DNA of 64,000 bases from JAGVSR01 sp033765145. GTDB lineage: Bacteria; Pseudomonadota; Alphaproteobacteria; Rhizobiales; Hyphomicrobiaceae. The position numbers were made by a program, and so were the translations under genes. Below, in pieces: positions 23,813-32,970 of this stretch; the stretch's first letter is position 1; each line of letters starts with the position of its first letter. Below the pieces are notes generated by a model. The model worked only from the letters and a program-made list of their open reading frames with translations, was not told the DNA's origin and ran no database searches. The stretch lies in assembly GCA_033765145.1 (NCBI GenBank), contig JANRIH010000020.1, positions 124,001-188,000 on the forward strand, given 5' to 3'.

Positions 23813-24850
23813 GTGACCGGCCGGAACGGGATCGATATCTCGATTCTCATCGTCAGCTACAACACGCGCGAGATGACGCTCGAGGCGATCAGCTCCGCCG
23901 TCCGTGAGACGCACGAGGCCGCGATCGAGATCATCGTGGTCGACAACGCCTCGAAGGATGGTTCGGCGGACGCCATCGCGCTGCATCCGGCGAAGCCGCA
24001 GCTCATCCGGCTCGAAGAGAACATCGGCTTCGGGCGCGCGAACAATCTCGCGGCGGAATATGCGCGTGGGGACCATATCCTTCTGCTCAATCCCGACACC
24101 GTCGTCCTCGATTCCGCGATCGACCGTCTCTGGGCCTTCTCGAAGGCGAACAGACGGGCGCTCATTTGGGGCGGGCGGACGCTCTTCGCCGACGGTTCGC
24201 TCAATCCGTCGTCGTGCTGGGGGCGGATAACGCTCTGGAACCTTGCTTGCCGCGTGACGGGGCTCACGAGCGTTCTTGCGCAATCTGAGTACTTCAATGG
24301 CGAAAGTTACGGCTCCTGGCCGCGCGATACGGTCCGCGAGGTCGATATCGTGTCCGGCTGCTTCCTCATGCTTCCGCGGCCGATCTGGCTCGCACTCGGC
24401 GGCTTCGATCCCGCGTTTTTCATGTATGGCGAGGAAGCGGATCTCTGCCTCAGGGCCAAACGCATCGGAGCAAGGCCGATGGTGACGCCCGATGCGGCGA
24501 TCATCCACCACGGCGGCGCGTCCGAGACGACGCGGACGGGCAAGATGGTGAAGCTGCTTGCGGCCAAGGCAACGCTCATCGACCGTCACTTCCCGCGTCC
24601 GTTCGACGAGGTCGGCAAATTCCTGCTGACGCTCTGGCCGCTAACGCGGTGGATCGCGCATGACATCCACCATCGCCTGACAGGAGCACCGACGAGCCGG
24701 GCGAGCGCCAAGACATGGCGCGAAATCTGGACCACGCGCGACACATGGCGGTTCGGCTACGCACGGCCCGACCTTACGCCAGCGGAGCATGCCGCCAGAA
24801 ACGTCACGATGGGCAAGCGGCTTGCCGTCGGGGCAGGGGGCGCGGGATGA
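23813..24850 (+). CDS. GT2 family glycosyltransferase (rhamnosyltransferase-like)
   Basis: A GT-A fold enzyme for one sugar of the exopolysaccharide repeat. It has DISILIVSYNTREMTLEAI, the nucleotide-binding segment IIVVDNASKDGSADAI, RLEENIGFGRANNLAAEYARG, the metal-binding DxD-like LLLNPDTVVLD, and GGFDPAFFMYGEEADLCLRAKR (the ED acceptor motif), as in WbbL-type rhamnosyltransferases. I chose GTG 23813, which has GGGAG six bases upstream and gives a start just before the first strand; ATG 23786 would add nine residues. The stop overlaps the next start codon (ATGA at 24847-24850), so the genes are translationally coupled. Confidence 0.88.
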   Translation: MTGRNGIDISILIVSYNTREMTLEAISSAVRETHEAAIEIIVVDNASKDGSADAIALHPAKPQLIRLEENIGFGRANNLAAEYARGDHILLLNPDTVVLDSAIDRLWAFSKANRRALIWGGRTLFADGSLNPSSCWGRITLWNLACRVTGLTSVLAQSEYFNGESYGSWPRDTVREVDIVSGCFLMLPRPIWLALGGFDPAFFMYGEEADLCLRAKRIGARPMVTPDAAIIHHGGASETTRTGKMVKLLAAKATLIDRHFPRPFDEVGKFLLTLWPLTRWIAHDIHHRLTGAPTSRASAKTWREIWTTRDTWRFGYARPDLTPAEHAARNVTMGKRLAVGAGGAG

Positions 24851-25668
24851 CGTCAGCGTCCTCGGCTCCGCTCGTGTGCGCCGCTTCGCCGGCATGCGCC
24901 GATCCACGCTTCACCGTCGGAACGCTGGTCAACGACCGTGCCCAATACACCGCCATGCGCGCGAGCTTCGAAGCCGGCGGCTTCGATGTCGCGGAGACCG
25001 AATATCTTCTGGTCGACAATACGGGGCCTACGCAGACGTGCGCCTATCGCGGACTCAATGCCGTACTTGCCGCCGCGCGCGCGCCGATCGTCATTCTCTG
25101 CCATCAGGACGTGCGGCTGCTCGCGGATGACCGGGAAACGCTCGAAGCGCGGCTCGCGACACTCAACGCTCATGATCCGAACTGGGCACTCTGTGGAAAC
25201 GCAGGAGGCGTCGCACCTGGCGAGCTTGCGCTCAGGATCACGGACGCGCATGGCGCCGACCAGAACACGGGTCGCTATCCCGCGCGCGTCATGAGTCTCG
25301 ACGAGAACTTCATCGTCGTGAAGCGCGCCGCCCGGATCGGATTTTCTGCCGACCTCACCGGCTTTCACTTTTACGGCGCGGATCTTTGCCTCAATGCAGA
25401 CATCGCCGGATACCGCTCCTACGTGATCGACTTCCACCTGCTGCATCTCTCCGGCGGCACCAAGAGCCGGGCCTTCTTCGAGGCGCAGGAAAACTTCAGG
25501 GCCAAGTGGAATGCGGCGCTCCGCGGACGCTGGATGCAGACCACCTGCGCACTCGTCCACATCTCGGGGTCCGCCATCGGCGCTCACGCCCTCCGCCATG
25601 CGGAACGGCCTTATGCGAAGGTTTTGAGACGCTTCGGACGTCACGCGTCTCGGGGATCAACACCGTGA
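24847..25668 (+). CDS. Glycosyltransferase-like protein with HQDV motif
   Basis: A 273-residue GT-A-like protein of the group with a short HQD motif: FTVGTLVNDRAQYTAMRAS, LLVDNTGPTQTCAYRGLNAVLAAARAPIVILCHQDVRL, then a GFHFYGADLCLNADIAGYRS segment resembling the acceptor-loop of GT2 enzymes. The usual DxD is replaced by HQDV. It overlaps the previous GT gene by four bases (ATGA) and its own TGA overlaps the GTG of the flippase gene by four bases, forming a tightly coupled three-gene run. Function as a sugar transferase is inferred from family look and context. Confidence 0.75.
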   Translation: MTSASSAPLVCAASPACADPRFTVGTLVNDRAQYTAMRASFEAGGFDVAETEYLLVDNTGPTQTCAYRGLNAVLAAARAPIVILCHQDVRLLADDRETLEARLATLNAHDPNWALCGNAGGVAPGELALRITDAHGADQNTGRYPARVMSLDENFIVVKRAARIGFSADLTGFHFYGADLCLNADIAGYRSYVIDFHLLHLSGGTKSRAFFEAQENFRAKWNAALRGRWMQTTCALVHISGSAIGAHALRHAERPYAKVLRRFGRHASRGSTP

Positions 25669-27155
25669 GCGAGGACGTTCAAGCGCTCGCCAAGGAGAGC
25701 ACCTCGGCTTCGGGTCTCGTCTCATCCCAGGGCGCGCTGCTCTTCGGCGCCTTCGCGATTGCGCAGGGCCTGAGCTTCGGACGAAACGCGATTCTCGGAC
25801 ACTGGCTCGCGAAGGGCGATTTCGGAATCGCCGCTACGCTGACGCTCATCCTCCAGTTGGTCGAGACGTTGAGCGATCTCGGCGCGGATCGCCTCATCAT
25901 CCAGGCGCGGGACGGGGACGCGCCGCGGTTCGTCGCGACCCAGCATCTGGCCCTGATTTTCAGAGGCGTCGTCACGGCGCTCGTCATCTTCATTCTGGCG
26001 GAGCCTGCTGCGCACTTCTTCGGCGTTCCCGAAGCGTCAACTGCCTTCACCGCGGTCGCGCTCGTGCCGCTCATCAAAGGCTTCCAGCATCTCGATCTGA
26101 GACGCGCGCAGAGACGGTTCGACAATCGGCCGTTCGCCGCTACCGAGGTCGCGCCGCAAGCGCTGGCGCTCGCTGTGACGGTTCCGGCGCTCTACGTCTT
26201 CGGCGACTACCGCGCCGTCATCTGGATTTCGTTCGCGCAGGCGGGGGCGTTCCTCGCCGTCTCCCACATCGTTGCAGAGCGACCGTATCGCCTCGCGTGC
26301 GACCGCGATGCCCTCGTGCGCCTCATCAATTTTGGCTGGCCGATCTGGCTCAGCGCGTTTCCTCTCGTGGCCGTCTACCAGGGTGACCGTATCGTCGTCG
26401 GCCACCTGATCGGGATGGAAGCGCTCGCGGCCTACACGGCCGCGTTCATGATGGCGATGGTGCCGGGTGTGATTGCAGCCAAGGTCGGGCACGCGCTGAT
26501 GTTGCCGGTGTTCTCACGCGCGCGCGACGACCGCGAAAGCTTCGCGGCCCATTTCAATTCGGCGTGCGAAGCGACCGTTTTCGCCGCTTCAGTCTTCCTG
26601 GCCGGGTTCATCATTCTCGGCGGGCCGGTACTCGGGCTTGCGTTCGGACCCAACTATGCCGGTTACGGAAATCTCGCAGCCTGGCTCGCCCTCATGTGGG
26701 GGATCCGGATGATTCAGGCGGTTCCGGGAATGGCATTGATGGCCGAGGGCGAAACGCGGCCATTTCTCGTCGCGGGCTTCGTGCGGGCGGCGGCACTCAT
26801 CCCGGCATTCGTTGCGGCGCTCAATGGATTTGGCCTCGAAGTCATCGCTGCGTGCGGCGTTCTGGGAGAACTGGCGTCGCTCATCTACGTCACGTTCCGC
26901 GTCGATCGTCTCCGGGCTGGGTTGGGTGTGGAACTCGCGCAGCGCGCACTCCTGCTCGCGCCGGTTGCCGGTCTTGCCTTGGTGTTTGCAGCACTATCGG
27001 TGGCACCGGGGCCCATCGCTCAGGTTCTCGCGACCATTCTGGCCGTCGCACTGATTGCCGGGCTCTTTATCGTGCGATTGCCCGCGAACGACCGCCGCGC
27101 GGTCCTGCGCATCGTCGGTCACTCATTCACGGCCCCGTTCGGCGCCCGGCGTTGA
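25665..27155 (+). CDS. Wzx-type oligosaccharide flippase (MOP superfamily)
   Basis: Moves lipid-linked repeat units from the cytosolic to the periplasmic face of the inner membrane. It has about 12 to 14 hydrophobic segments and the N-terminal look of the polysaccharide biosynthesis protein family (LLFGAFAIAQGLSFGRNAILGHWL, DFGIAATLTLILQLVETLSDLGADRLIIQ). The Asp/Arg in GADRLIIQ is a usual element of these transporters. GTG 25665 has GGGGA eight bases upstream and lies inside the stop of the preceding gene; a frame open further upstream covers that gene and is not a true extension. Length 496 is usual. Wzx is distinguished from a MurJ or teichuronic transporter mainly by context. Confidence 0.88.
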   Translation: MSEDVQALAKESTSASGLVSSQGALLFGAFAIAQGLSFGRNAILGHWLAKGDFGIAATLTLILQLVETLSDLGADRLIIQARDGDAPRFVATQHLALIFRGVVTALVIFILAEPAAHFFGVPEASTAFTAVALVPLIKGFQHLDLRRAQRRFDNRPFAATEVAPQALALAVTVPALYVFGDYRAVIWISFAQAGAFLAVSHIVAERPYRLACDRDALVRLINFGWPIWLSAFPLVAVYQGDRIVVGHLIGMEALAAYTAAFMMAMVPGVIAAKVGHALMLPVFSRARDDRESFAAHFNSACEATVFAASVFLAGFIILGGPVLGLAFGPNYAGYGNLAAWLALMWGIRMIQAVPGMALMAEGETRPFLVAGFVRAAALIPAFVAALNGFGLEVIAACGVLGELASLIYVTFRVDRLRAGLGVELAQRALLLAPVAGLALVFAALSVAPGPIAQVLATILAVALIAGLFIVRLPANDRRAVLRIVGHSFTAPFGARR

Positions 27156-27198
27156 GGCCAGCGTAGTCGCTCGAACATGAGAGAGTTTCTGAGGGTCG

Positions 27199-28497
27199 CT
27201 ACTTGCCGAGCGCCTCGACGGCGCCGGCGAACCGGCTGCCACGCGGACGCAAGGCTGCTTCATAGGCCGCGAGAAGTCGCCCGCGTTCTTCCTCCCATCG
27301 CAGAAGTGCTTTGGCGCGGGCCATCCCCTCTGCAGATGTTCGCGTCCGCAGATCGCTGTCGTCGATGAGGCGCAGCATCCCTGCCGCGAGATTGCGGGGA
27401 CAATTGTTCGCGGCATAGATCGCCGCATCACCCGCCATCTTGCGGCCTTCGTCGAGGTCGAAGCCGACGAACGGAATGCCGAGTGTCATGTACTCGAACA
27501 CCTTGTTCATCGAAATCTTGTCGTTGTAGCCATTCTTTGGATCAGGAATGACGCCGACGTCGAAGGCTGACATCGCTCGGTGCAGCGGCTCGCCCGAGCG
27601 AAAGCCGGTGAACGTCACATAGTCTTCGAGCTTCAGGCGGACGGTCAGACGTTCGAGGTTCGGGAGTTCCGTCCCCGAGCCGACGATCGCGCATTGAATG
27701 TCGCGGCGGCCTTCCACATGGACCGCATGGGCCATCGCCTCGATCAGGAGATCGACGCCGTCCTGCGCCCCCATGATGCCGACATAGCCGACAAGGTGCG
27801 CGCGGCCGTTCTTCAGTGCCAGATCGGGCGTCGTGCGGCGGAAGCGCGTCAGGTCTGGGATCGAGCGGACGACGAAGACGCGATCCTTGTCCATGCCGCC
27901 GCGCGAGATCGCGATGTCTCGGAAATTCTCGTTCGTCGCGATTGCGACGTCGGCAGTACGGAACGTCATGCGTTCCGCCGCCAGCAGCACCCGATGAAAG
28001 AAACCGCGCCTGCCGAACTTCGCTTCGTAGAGTTCGGGATTGATGTCATGGTGATCGAAGACGAAGGGCTTGCCGAACAGAACTTTCCAGAAGCCCGCAA
28101 CGAGGAACAAAAGGTCCGGCGGATTGCAAGCCTGCACGACGTCGAAGCCGACTTTCTGATAGGCCCGAAGCGACAGCCAGAATTCGCACGCGAGCGCCCA
28201 GCCGTATTCGACCGCATAGCCCAACGCGCCGTCGGCCTCGAAGGGCAGCGGGTGGCGGAAGATATGGATGCCGTTCAAGACCTCGTAGGCGGCGGTGTAC
28301 CGGCCGCCCTTCGGACAGATCACGGACACGGTATAGCCTGCGTCGCGGAGCGCTTCGGCTTCCTGCCAAACGCGGCGATCGAGGGGAACCGTGAGGTTCT
28401 CGACGATGATCAGAACACCCGGACGACGCGCCACAGCGACCCACTCACACAATGCGCATTCCGGTGCCGCCTCCACCCAGGCAACACCGCGTGTCAT
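27199..28497 (-). CDS. GT4 family glycosyltransferase
   Basis: A GT-B retaining glycosyltransferase. The N-terminal domain has VLIIVENLTVPLDRRVWQEAEALRDAGYTVSVICP and FDVVQACNPPDLLF; the C-terminal domain has VGYVGIMGAQDGVDLLIEAM, CAIVGSGTELPNLERL, VTFTGFRSGEPLHRAMSAFDVGVIPDP, and SMNKVFEYMTLGIPFVGFDL with the conserved Glu of the FEYM loop. ATG 28497 starts the longest form; GTG 28434 (MARRPGVLI) begins nearer the first strand and may be the true start. It is transcribed towards the flippase gene and ends the exopolysaccharide locus. Confidence 0.88.
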   Translation of the reverse strand: MTRGVAWVEAAPECALCEWVAVARRPGVLIIVENLTVPLDRRVWQEAEALRDAGYTVSVICPKGGRYTAAYEVLNGIHIFRHPLPFEADGALGYAVEYGWALACEFWLSLRAYQKVGFDVVQACNPPDLLFLVAGFWKVLFGKPFVFDHHDINPELYEAKFGRRGFFHRVLLAAERMTFRTADVAIATNENFRDIAISRGGMDKDRVFVVRSIPDLTRFRRTTPDLALKNGRAHLVGYVGIMGAQDGVDLLIEAMAHAVHVEGRRDIQCAIVGSGTELPNLERLTVRLKLEDYVTFTGFRSGEPLHRAMSAFDVGVIPDPKNGYNDKISMNKVFEYMTLGIPFVGFDLDEGRKMAGDAAIYAANNCPRNLAAGMLRLIDDSDLRTRTSAEGMARAKALLRWEEERGRLLAAYEAALRPRGSRFAGAVEALGK

Positions 28498-28666
28498 CGT
28501 GCGTCAGAGCGGTAAATGAACCGATGAGGAGAATGGTCGATTTTGAGTGTGCGGCGTTTCAAATTGGGACGCAAAATCAATGAAATGCGGACTTGCAAAA
28601 CGGCATGATCTTTGCGAATTATACAAATAGCCGTTAACGCATTTTTAATTTCTCCAGGGTGCCCAA

Positions 28667-28900
28667 ATGTTCTGCATCTCCCGCACTCAGTCGTGGCCGC
28701 CGTCGCTCGATCTCGGCACCGTCAAGGAGACGCTTCTTTACATGCGCGACGATGCGCGGGCCGTCCCGGGGCTCGAGAAAGTTTCGGCGGCGCTCGACGA
28801 GGCCATCCGGGAAATCGACGTGGCAGAGCGGCGTTCGAATTTGAAAGCCCTGCCGACCCGTTTCGAGCCGGTGCGCTTTCTGCCGCGCGGTTCTCAGTAG
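28667..28900 (+). CDS. Small protein of unknown function
   Basis: I do not recognise this 77-residue protein. ATG 28667 follows AGGGTG within an AT-rich leader that stands out from its surroundings (28550-28660, with TTGCAA at 28593 and TTATAC at 28619 as weak promoter elements). The sequence is likely helical in the middle (TVKETLLYMRDDARAVPGLEKVSAALDEAIREID) and ends in a short basic-Pro tail. No signal peptide or membrane segment. Expression and function are unsupported beyond composition. Confidence 0.5.
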   Translation: MFCISRTQSWPPSLDLGTVKETLLYMRDDARAVPGLEKVSAALDEAIREIDVAERRSNLKALPTRFEPVRFLPRGSQ

Positions 28901-28921
28901 AATTCGTTCTTAGAACTCGAC

Positions 28922-29860
28922 CTAGACGCTCATCTTGAGCGTCGCATCGGGTGTATCGGCATTGAGCCCCGCCAGAAGGCCCAAGCCGACTGTCAGCTCG
29001 CTAGCTTCCTCCTCCCCGTCATTCGCGGAATTCGGCTGCACCACGAGATCGCGGCCAAGGTCGTAAGTGTAATACACGATCGGACCGATGCGGTGCTGAT
29101 CGTGATCTCCGAACGCCAATGCCGCCTCGCCGCGATCACCCGAATTGCCGACACGCTCGACGGTTCCATAAGCCTCGATCGCGAACATCCACTCCTCATT
29201 CAGGGTATAGGCGAGCTGGGCCGCGTAGGCGAAATCCCACTTGTTGTCCTTGATGCCGTCGTCGTCCGGCTGACCGCCGAAATTGTGAACGAGGAGAGGC
29301 AGTGCGGCAACGAACCAGGGACCCGAGGCGTACTCGAAGATCGGCCCCATGACGACGCTCATCTGTTCCTCGCGCTCGAGAGGTCGCTCGACCTCGACGA
29401 CAGCTCCGAGCCCGAACCCGTCTCCCTCTCGCGGAATGAAAATGCCGATGACCTCGGCGCCCAGTTCGTCCAATTTCAAGGGCCCGAAGTCTTCCGCATC
29501 GGCGAGCGTCAACGGCTCCTCCAGGCGCTCACGCTCGTATTCGATGCCGACGCGCATCTTGAGGAACGAGGTGAAGCCCATTTCCAACTCGAGCGCGTGG
29601 CGCTGCTTGATGACCGAGTTTTCGTCATAGAGCTGCTCGCCATCGACAAGTGCCGACTCGCGATCGGGCTGTCCGAAGGACCATGCGTTCTGGCTCTGAA
29701 ATTCCATGTATCCAGGCGCCGACTCGAGCGTCTTCAACTCGAACTGGCCGATCGACGGGCCGCCGGCCGATGCCGTCGACGCCGTGGCGCCAAGCATGAC
29801 GGCAAGCGCCAGAAAGCGGCGTGCTCCATGAATTGTCGAGTTGTCAGGAAACAGCGGCAT
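28922..29860 (-). CDS. Secreted barrel-like protein of unknown function
   Basis: A 312-residue protein with a signal peptide (FLALAVMLGATASTASAGG). After it the chain is a series of amphipathic strands with acidic turns (EFQSQNAWSFGQPDRES, MRVGIEYERERLEEP, WDFAYAAQLAYTLNEEWMFAIEAYG, HRIGPIVYYTYDLGRD), suggesting an outer-membrane beta-barrel of about a dozen strands. It ends in LKMSV rather than a terminal Phe. The gene is downstream of TonB receptor 1 (163 bases, separated by a terminator) and has its own promoter with the same core as that of receptor 1, so the two are probably co-regulated. Possibly an accessory outer-membrane protein for the same substrate. Confidence 0.7.
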   Translation of the reverse strand: MPLFPDNSTIHGARRFLALAVMLGATASTASAGGPSIGQFELKTLESAPGYMEFQSQNAWSFGQPDRESALVDGEQLYDENSVIKQRHALELEMGFTSFLKMRVGIEYERERLEEPLTLADAEDFGPLKLDELGAEVIGIFIPREGDGFGLGAVVEVERPLEREEQMSVVMGPIFEYASGPWFVAALPLLVHNFGGQPDDDGIKDNKWDFAYAAQLAYTLNEEWMFAIEAYGTVERVGNSGDRGEAALAFGDHDQHRIGPIVYYTYDLGRDLVVQPNSANDGEEEASELTVGLGLLAGLNADTPDATLKMSV

Positions 29861-29885
29861 GCGATCTCGGGAACATTTTCCCGCA

Positions 29886-29912
29886 CGCTAGCACAGTGCA
29901 CTGTGATGTCAT
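29886..29912 (-). promoter_or_regulatory. Promoter with palindromic spacer upstream of the barrel-like gene
   Basis: Read on the minus strand it is ATGACA (29912-29907), a 15-base spacer, then CTAGCG (29891-29886), 26 bases before the ATG at 29860. The spacer contains the perfect 14-base palindrome CACAGTGCACTGTG (29892-29905), which would suit a repressor. The same -35-like and -10-like boxes with the same 15-base spacing recur at 32880-32906. Confidence 0.55.
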
Positions 29913-29954
29913 CCCTTTTGGCGGCCGATCACGAGGTCCCGTTGTGCGTTGGCC

Positions 29955-29993
29955 ACAGAAGTGAGAACGGCGACCACCATTCGGTGATCGCCG
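29955..29993 (-). terminator. Probable terminator after TonB receptor 1
   Basis: An 11-bp stem (29968-29978 with 29983-29993, loop of four, one G-U wobble on the minus strand) lies about 30 bases past the receptor stop and is followed on that strand by TTCTCACTTCTG, which is T-rich but not an uninterrupted run. Confidence 0.6.
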
Positions 29994-30023
29994 CAAGTCG
30001 GGCTCACGTCGCGTTAATGGCCG

Positions 30024-32780
30024 TCAGAACGTGACGCGCACGCCGCCATAGACCGCGAACGGCTGGGCCGGCGTGACCGACCTCGGGTCCTCGAAGAAGT
30101 CCTCGCCGAGTCCAGCACCTTCACCAGCCTCGCTCGCCTCTTCGGTATCGAAGAACGTGCCGTAGAGGCCGTATCGGCTGTCGAAGAGGTTCTTCACGAG
30201 GCCATAGATCTGGATGTTGTCGTTGATGTCGTACGACGTGTTGAGATCGACCCGCGTGTAGCCCCCGAGCTGGGGATTGTTGTTTGCCTCGTCACCGAAG
30301 AAGTGCTGGCTCGAGTTCGCTATCATGTCGGCGCCGACTTTCCATGCCGGTGTCAGCCAGTATTGGACGCCGGCCTTGAAGCGATGCCGCGGGATACCGG
30401 GCAGGCGATCTCCCGCGCTGACGAAATTGCACTGCGGCGGTTCGTCGGGATCGAAATTGCCGGGTTCGAGATCGGGGCAATCCTCTGCGCCCAGCGGGGT
30501 ATTCGGCGCAGGCAGCGCGATGTCGCTGTCGAACGTCGCGTCGATCAAGGCGTAGGACGAATAAACTGAGAAGCGGTTGTTCTGATACCCCAGCGCCAGT
30601 TCGAGACCCTGGCGGAGCGTATCGCCAGCGTTCAGGAAGTAGCCGCGCCCCGTCTGCTCGGCCGAGACGTTGAGGATGTCGTCGGTGTTCTTGGTGCGGA
30701 AGTAGCCGGCCGTCCAGGTGAAGCGACCGTCCGCCATGGCGTGGTCGCCGCGGAGACCCGCCTCGACGGAGCGCGAAACGACCTGCTCGAGTGGTGGGTC
30801 GTCGGTCAGGAAGCTTTCGATGAGGCAGGGGTTCTCGGGCTCGGCGCACCCGAGTTCGGCGGCGGTCGGGGCGCGGTTCGCTTCCGAATATCCGCCATAC
30901 ACCGAGATGCCGTTCATGAGCTTGTACGTGCCGCCGACCATCGGGTTGAACCGCTCGTAGACGTTCGTGGCATTGAGCCCGTCGAACGATCCGGTGTTGT
31001 CGACGAGTTCAATGGTCGCGTGATTGTAGCGGCCGCCGACAGTGAAGGCGAACGCGTCGGTCACGTCGAGCGTGTCGGTGAAGTAGACGCTCCAGTAGTC
31101 GTTGGTCGTCGAAAGGTCGCGCGGCTGGAAGTCTTCCGGTCCAACCGGGATGTCACCGGAGCCGGTGACGACGAACCTCTCGCCGATGGTGCCGACTTCG
31201 CTCGACGTCTTGTAGCGGACCTCGCCGCGATCATAGCTGGTGCCGATGAGGAACTGGTTCGGGCGACCGAAGAGCGGCGTCTTCTCGACGGCCTGGAACG
31301 ACCCACCGTAGCTCTCGGCTTCGGTGTTGATGCGTTCGATGGAGCCCAGGAATTCGCCCGGAACTGCGATCGTATTACCGTTCGCGTCGACGAGTTCCTC
31401 TTCTTCCTCGGCACCGTCTTCGAATTCGGTAAGGCAGAGGATCGAGGCGTCGAACGAACAGGGTGCGGCTTCCGACAGGTTGCCGTCGATCACGTCCGAT
31501 TTGAAGTCGCGGTAATACGTGATGCCCGAGAACGACAGCGTCTCGGTCGCCTGCACCTTGGCGCTCAACGTCGGCATCAGGACTTCGAGTTCGGTGACCT
31601 GGGGCGACGTGAACGTGCGGCCCCAATCGAGATCGAGAAGGTCGACGGGTGCGGCCGTCACGACGCCGGCCTTGCTGTCACCGCCGGTGAAGCTCAAGTG
31701 CACTTCGACGCTCGAGCCCTTGAAGCCGAGATCGGCGTACATGCGGCGGATGTCGGCTTCCGAGAAGTCGCGGAACCCGTCCTCGTGGAGGCCTTCGGCG
31801 GCGACATAGGCCGCGACGTTGTCAATTCTCGCGCCGGCTTCGCCCGCGATCTGGCGTCGTCCGAAAGATCCGCCCATGGCGTCGATCGTGGCGCCCTGGA
31901 ACGAGAAGCCGTCCTTCATGGTAATGCCGATGGCGCCGCCGATGGCGTTGAGGCCATAGACGGGATTGTTGCCAAGCACCGTGATGTCGTTGATCGCGAT
32001 CGCGGGGATGAGATCGAGATTGACCGTGTCGCCGAACGCTTCGTTTATGCGGACGCCATTCTGATAGACCGCTAGTGCCTGCGAGCGGCCGCCGATTGGA
32101 GAGGCGTCGAAGCCGCGATACTGGATATCCGTGCGGAATGAACTGCCGGCCGTATCCGACAGGACGATGCCGGGCACGTTGCGATTAAGCGTGTTCTGGA
32201 CCTGAGCCGAGCCGTCACGAGCGATGTCGGCCGACGTCGCCGTGCTGACGGCGCCCGGAACTTTCTCGAGCGGGATTTCGCTGCCCGACACGGGCGCCAT
32301 CTTCACGGGCGTTGTGCCGGACGGCGGTCCCGATGGCGCGGCGTTTTCCGGAGCTGCAACTGCGGTTTCCGTTTCAGGCGCGGCCACGGGCTCGGGTTCC
32401 GCGGCAGGAGGGGGAGCAGTGACGGGCTTCGGCTTGGCCGCGACGGGCTTGGGCTTCGGCTTCGGCTGCGCGTCCTGGATCACCTCGACTTCCGGGAGGT
32501 TCGGAGAAGGTGCGGCCGCGGGTGCCGTCCCGTCTGCCGGCGGCGGCGTCGCGGGAGCGGCATCGGTCGCGGCGGGCGGCGTCGTTGCAGCCGGAGGTGT
32601 TTCCGTTGCGGCGGGCGCTGCGGCGGGAGGAGTGTCTGTCGACGGCGGTGGCGTCGTGGTTTCAGCGGCGGGCGGAGGCGTCGGCTCCGTCGTGGTGTCC
32701 TGGCTCATCGCGGTGCCGGCGGCGGCCACCAGCAGCGACGTCGCGACCACGGCTCGTCCCAAGTTCTTCTTGATCGACAT
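30024..32780 (-). CDS. TonB-dependent outer-membrane receptor 1
   Basis: A 918-residue energy-coupled outer-membrane receptor. Residues 1-24 are a signal peptide (GRAVVATSLLVAAAGTAMSQ). Residues about 25-195 are a low-complexity Pro/Ala/Thr extension containing LPEVEVIQDAQPKPKPKP. The plug follows (VSTATSADIARDGSAQVQNT, TDIQYRGFDAS, VYQNGVRINEAFGD, NPVYGLNAIGGAIGITMKDG), then a 22-strand barrel ending in AVYGGVRVTF. The barrel has three Cys-bearing loops and a very acidic loop (FEDGAEEEEELVD). Start ATG 32780 has GGGGA about seven bases upstream. Substrate unknown. A terminator follows and the same promoter core as the barrel gene precedes it. Confidence 0.93.
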   Translation of the reverse strand: MSIKKNLGRAVVATSLLVAAAGTAMSQDTTTEPTPPPAAETTTPPPSTDTPPAAAPAATETPPAATTPPAATDAAPATPPPADGTAPAAAPSPNLPEVEVIQDAQPKPKPKPVAAKPKPVTAPPPAAEPEPVAAPETETAVAAPENAAPSGPPSGTTPVKMAPVSGSEIPLEKVPGAVSTATSADIARDGSAQVQNTLNRNVPGIVLSDTAGSSFRTDIQYRGFDASPIGGRSQALAVYQNGVRINEAFGDTVNLDLIPAIAINDITVLGNNPVYGLNAIGGAIGITMKDGFSFQGATIDAMGGSFGRRQIAGEAGARIDNVAAYVAAEGLHEDGFRDFSEADIRRMYADLGFKGSSVEVHLSFTGGDSKAGVVTAAPVDLLDLDWGRTFTSPQVTELEVLMPTLSAKVQATETLSFSGITYYRDFKSDVIDGNLSEAAPCSFDASILCLTEFEDGAEEEEELVDANGNTIAVPGEFLGSIERINTEAESYGGSFQAVEKTPLFGRPNQFLIGTSYDRGEVRYKTSSEVGTIGERFVVTGSGDIPVGPEDFQPRDLSTTNDYWSVYFTDTLDVTDAFAFTVGGRYNHATIELVDNTGSFDGLNATNVYERFNPMVGGTYKLMNGISVYGGYSEANRAPTAAELGCAEPENPCLIESFLTDDPPLEQVVSRSVEAGLRGDHAMADGRFTWTAGYFRTKNTDDILNVSAEQTGRGYFLNAGDTLRQGLELALGYQNNRFSVYSSYALIDATFDSDIALPAPNTPLGAEDCPDLEPGNFDPDEPPQCNFVSAGDRLPGIPRHRFKAGVQYWLTPAWKVGADMIANSSQHFFGDEANNNPQLGGYTRVDLNTSYDINDNIQIYGLVKNLFDSRYGLYGTFFDTEEASEAGEGAGLGEDFFEDPRSVTPAQPFAVYGGVRVTF

Positions 32781-32879
32781 TGCGTCCCCGACCCCCGAAA
32801 GCCACCTCGCTCCAGCGACACCCATCCCAGAATCGGAGCGGGAATAATCGGCACAGAGCCAGGATCGATTCCCGGGGGA

Positions 32880-32906
32880 CGCTAGCACAGCCGATTCATG
32901 TGTCAT
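32880..32906 (-). promoter_or_regulatory. Promoter upstream of TonB receptor 1
   Basis: On the minus strand ATGACA (32906-32901), a 15-base spacer and CTAGCG (32885-32880), exactly as at 29886-29912 and extended on both by TGTG before the -10. Here the spacer is not palindromic. It is about 100 bases before the ATG at 32780. Confidence 0.5.
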
Positions 32907-32970
32907 GGACGGTTGGCGCCCGATCGGCATTCGCGCGCGAGTTCGCTCTATCCCGTTGTCGGAAAGACAC

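Noticed and set aside
30741..32075. 444-residue plus-strand frame within receptor 1
   Set aside because: Antisense to a clear receptor with full plug and barrel motifs; composition typical of a shadow.
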